Shown: one piece after another, positions 28,454 through 28,827 of the stretch
How the letters are laid out: each line of letters starts with the position of its first letter
How positions within the stretch are numbered: the first letter of the stretch is position 1
Source: a virus
Length of the DNA: 28,827 bases
Reading direction: 5' to 3' (one strand)
Virus record (IMG/VR): IMGVR_UViG_3300009311_000017
Coordinates: 1-28,827 of that record
Program-made: the position numbers and the translations under genes
The notes under the pieces: generated by a model
What the model saw: only the letters and a program-made list of their open reading frames with translations
Database searches by the model: none
Told to the model about the DNA's origin: nothing

Positions 28454-28827
28454 ATGGCGGCAGCAGGAATGTTAGCATTGATGTCAGCAGGAATGGGAGT
28501 CGCCCAGGGCATTTCTGCTATGGGTTCCAAACGGGCCGAAGCTACGATGCTTGAAGCAGACGCCATTCGGCTCGAAAGGGAAGCAGGTAGAGAAGCTCGA
28601 CGTATAGAAGATGATGGTAAGCGCTTCGCTGCCCGGCAGAAGATGACGTATATAGGTTCTGGTGTTCAGATTGGAGGGTCTGCGGTAGTTACTTTGGCTC
28701 AAACGGATAAATGGGCTAGAACAGAGGCAGAAGCTGTTAGAGAGCGTGGCCGGGCTATACGAGAATATTATGGTCGGGCAGCTCAAATAGCCCGTAGAGA
28801 AGGAATGGCGGCATTTATAGGTGGAGT
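28454..28827 (+). CDS. Internal virion (core) protein, T7 gp14-like, cut by window edge
   Basis: The visible 124 residues begin MAAAGMLALMSAGMGVAQGI, a Gly/Ala/Met-rich membrane-active stretch, followed by Ala/Arg/Glu-rich helices (EADAIRLEREAGREARRIED, TEAEAVRERGRAIREYYGRA) and a second Gly-rich stretch YIGSGVQIGGSAVVTLA. This layout matches the small internal core protein encoded after the tubular genes in T7-like phages, which enters the host envelope during ejection. The gene starts behind GGGAGAAAGAAGG and runs off the right edge. Confidence 0.78.
   Translation, partial: MAAAGMLALMSAGMGVAQGISAMGSKRAEATMLEADAIRLEREAGREARRIEDDGKRFAARQKMTYIGSGVQIGGSAVVTLAQTDKWARTEAEAVRERGRAIREYYGRAAQIARREGMAAFIGG

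Overview
The window reads as part of the genome of a tailed phage with podovirus-type (T7-like) virion genes and a divergent two-arm layout. The likely host is a Gram-negative bacterium: the phage carries an RlpA-like wall enzyme with a Sec signal peptide, an O-antigen polymerase/ligase homologue, and promoters close to the bacterial sigma-70 consensus. No host genes, tRNAs, integrase or phage RNA polymerase are visible. Nothing in the window identifies the host phylum, so I treat this as an uncultured phage.

Left arm, minus strand (about 1-13617, read right to left): a run of small genes behind a near-consensus promoter (13676-13703), then an RlpA-like protein, a peptide deformylase fused to a SEC-C zinc motif (own promoter), small zinc-ribbon genes inside a repeat-bounded cassette, a HTH_17 protein, a prim-pol/VapE-type primase-helicase, a deaminase, a C5-cytosine DNA methyltransferase, an SNF2 helicase (own promoter), a DUF2800 Cas4-like nuclease, a DUF2815/gp2.5-like ssDNA-binding protein and a family A DNA polymerase with proofreading domain. 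After these come a zinc ribbon, a spanin-like pair of overlapping small genes, a methyltransferase remnant, a 76-aa protein and the start of another DNA methyltransferase cut by the window edge. Together they form a replication, modification and lysis arm.

Centre (13618-14502): a long mostly non-coding region with divergent promoters, many copies of the octamer CTATTTGT, 9-bp repeats in opposite orientations, a UUCG-loop terminator, alternating C6/G6 tracts and a possible 41-aa membrane microprotein. It is the best candidate for the control region and perhaps for a replication or packaging site, since the terminase genes start just to its right.

Right arm, plus strand (14503-28827): a leader protein, a putative small terminase, the large terminase, a GNAT acetyltransferase, a core-like protein, a Sec-exported protein, an O-antigen polymerase/ligase homologue, the portal (head-tail connector), a Bbp19-like protein, the scaffold, the major capsid protein (own promoter and terminators), a decoration-like protein, tail tubular A and B homologues, and an internal virion protein cut by the right edge. 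The tail tubular proteins carry inserted FCCH-like modules, and tubular B also a LamG-like domain, probably surface-exposed additions. The most unusual content is the polymerase/ligase homologue plus exported protein embedded among virion genes, the shared tail modules, and the recurrent octamer that overlaps several promoters.
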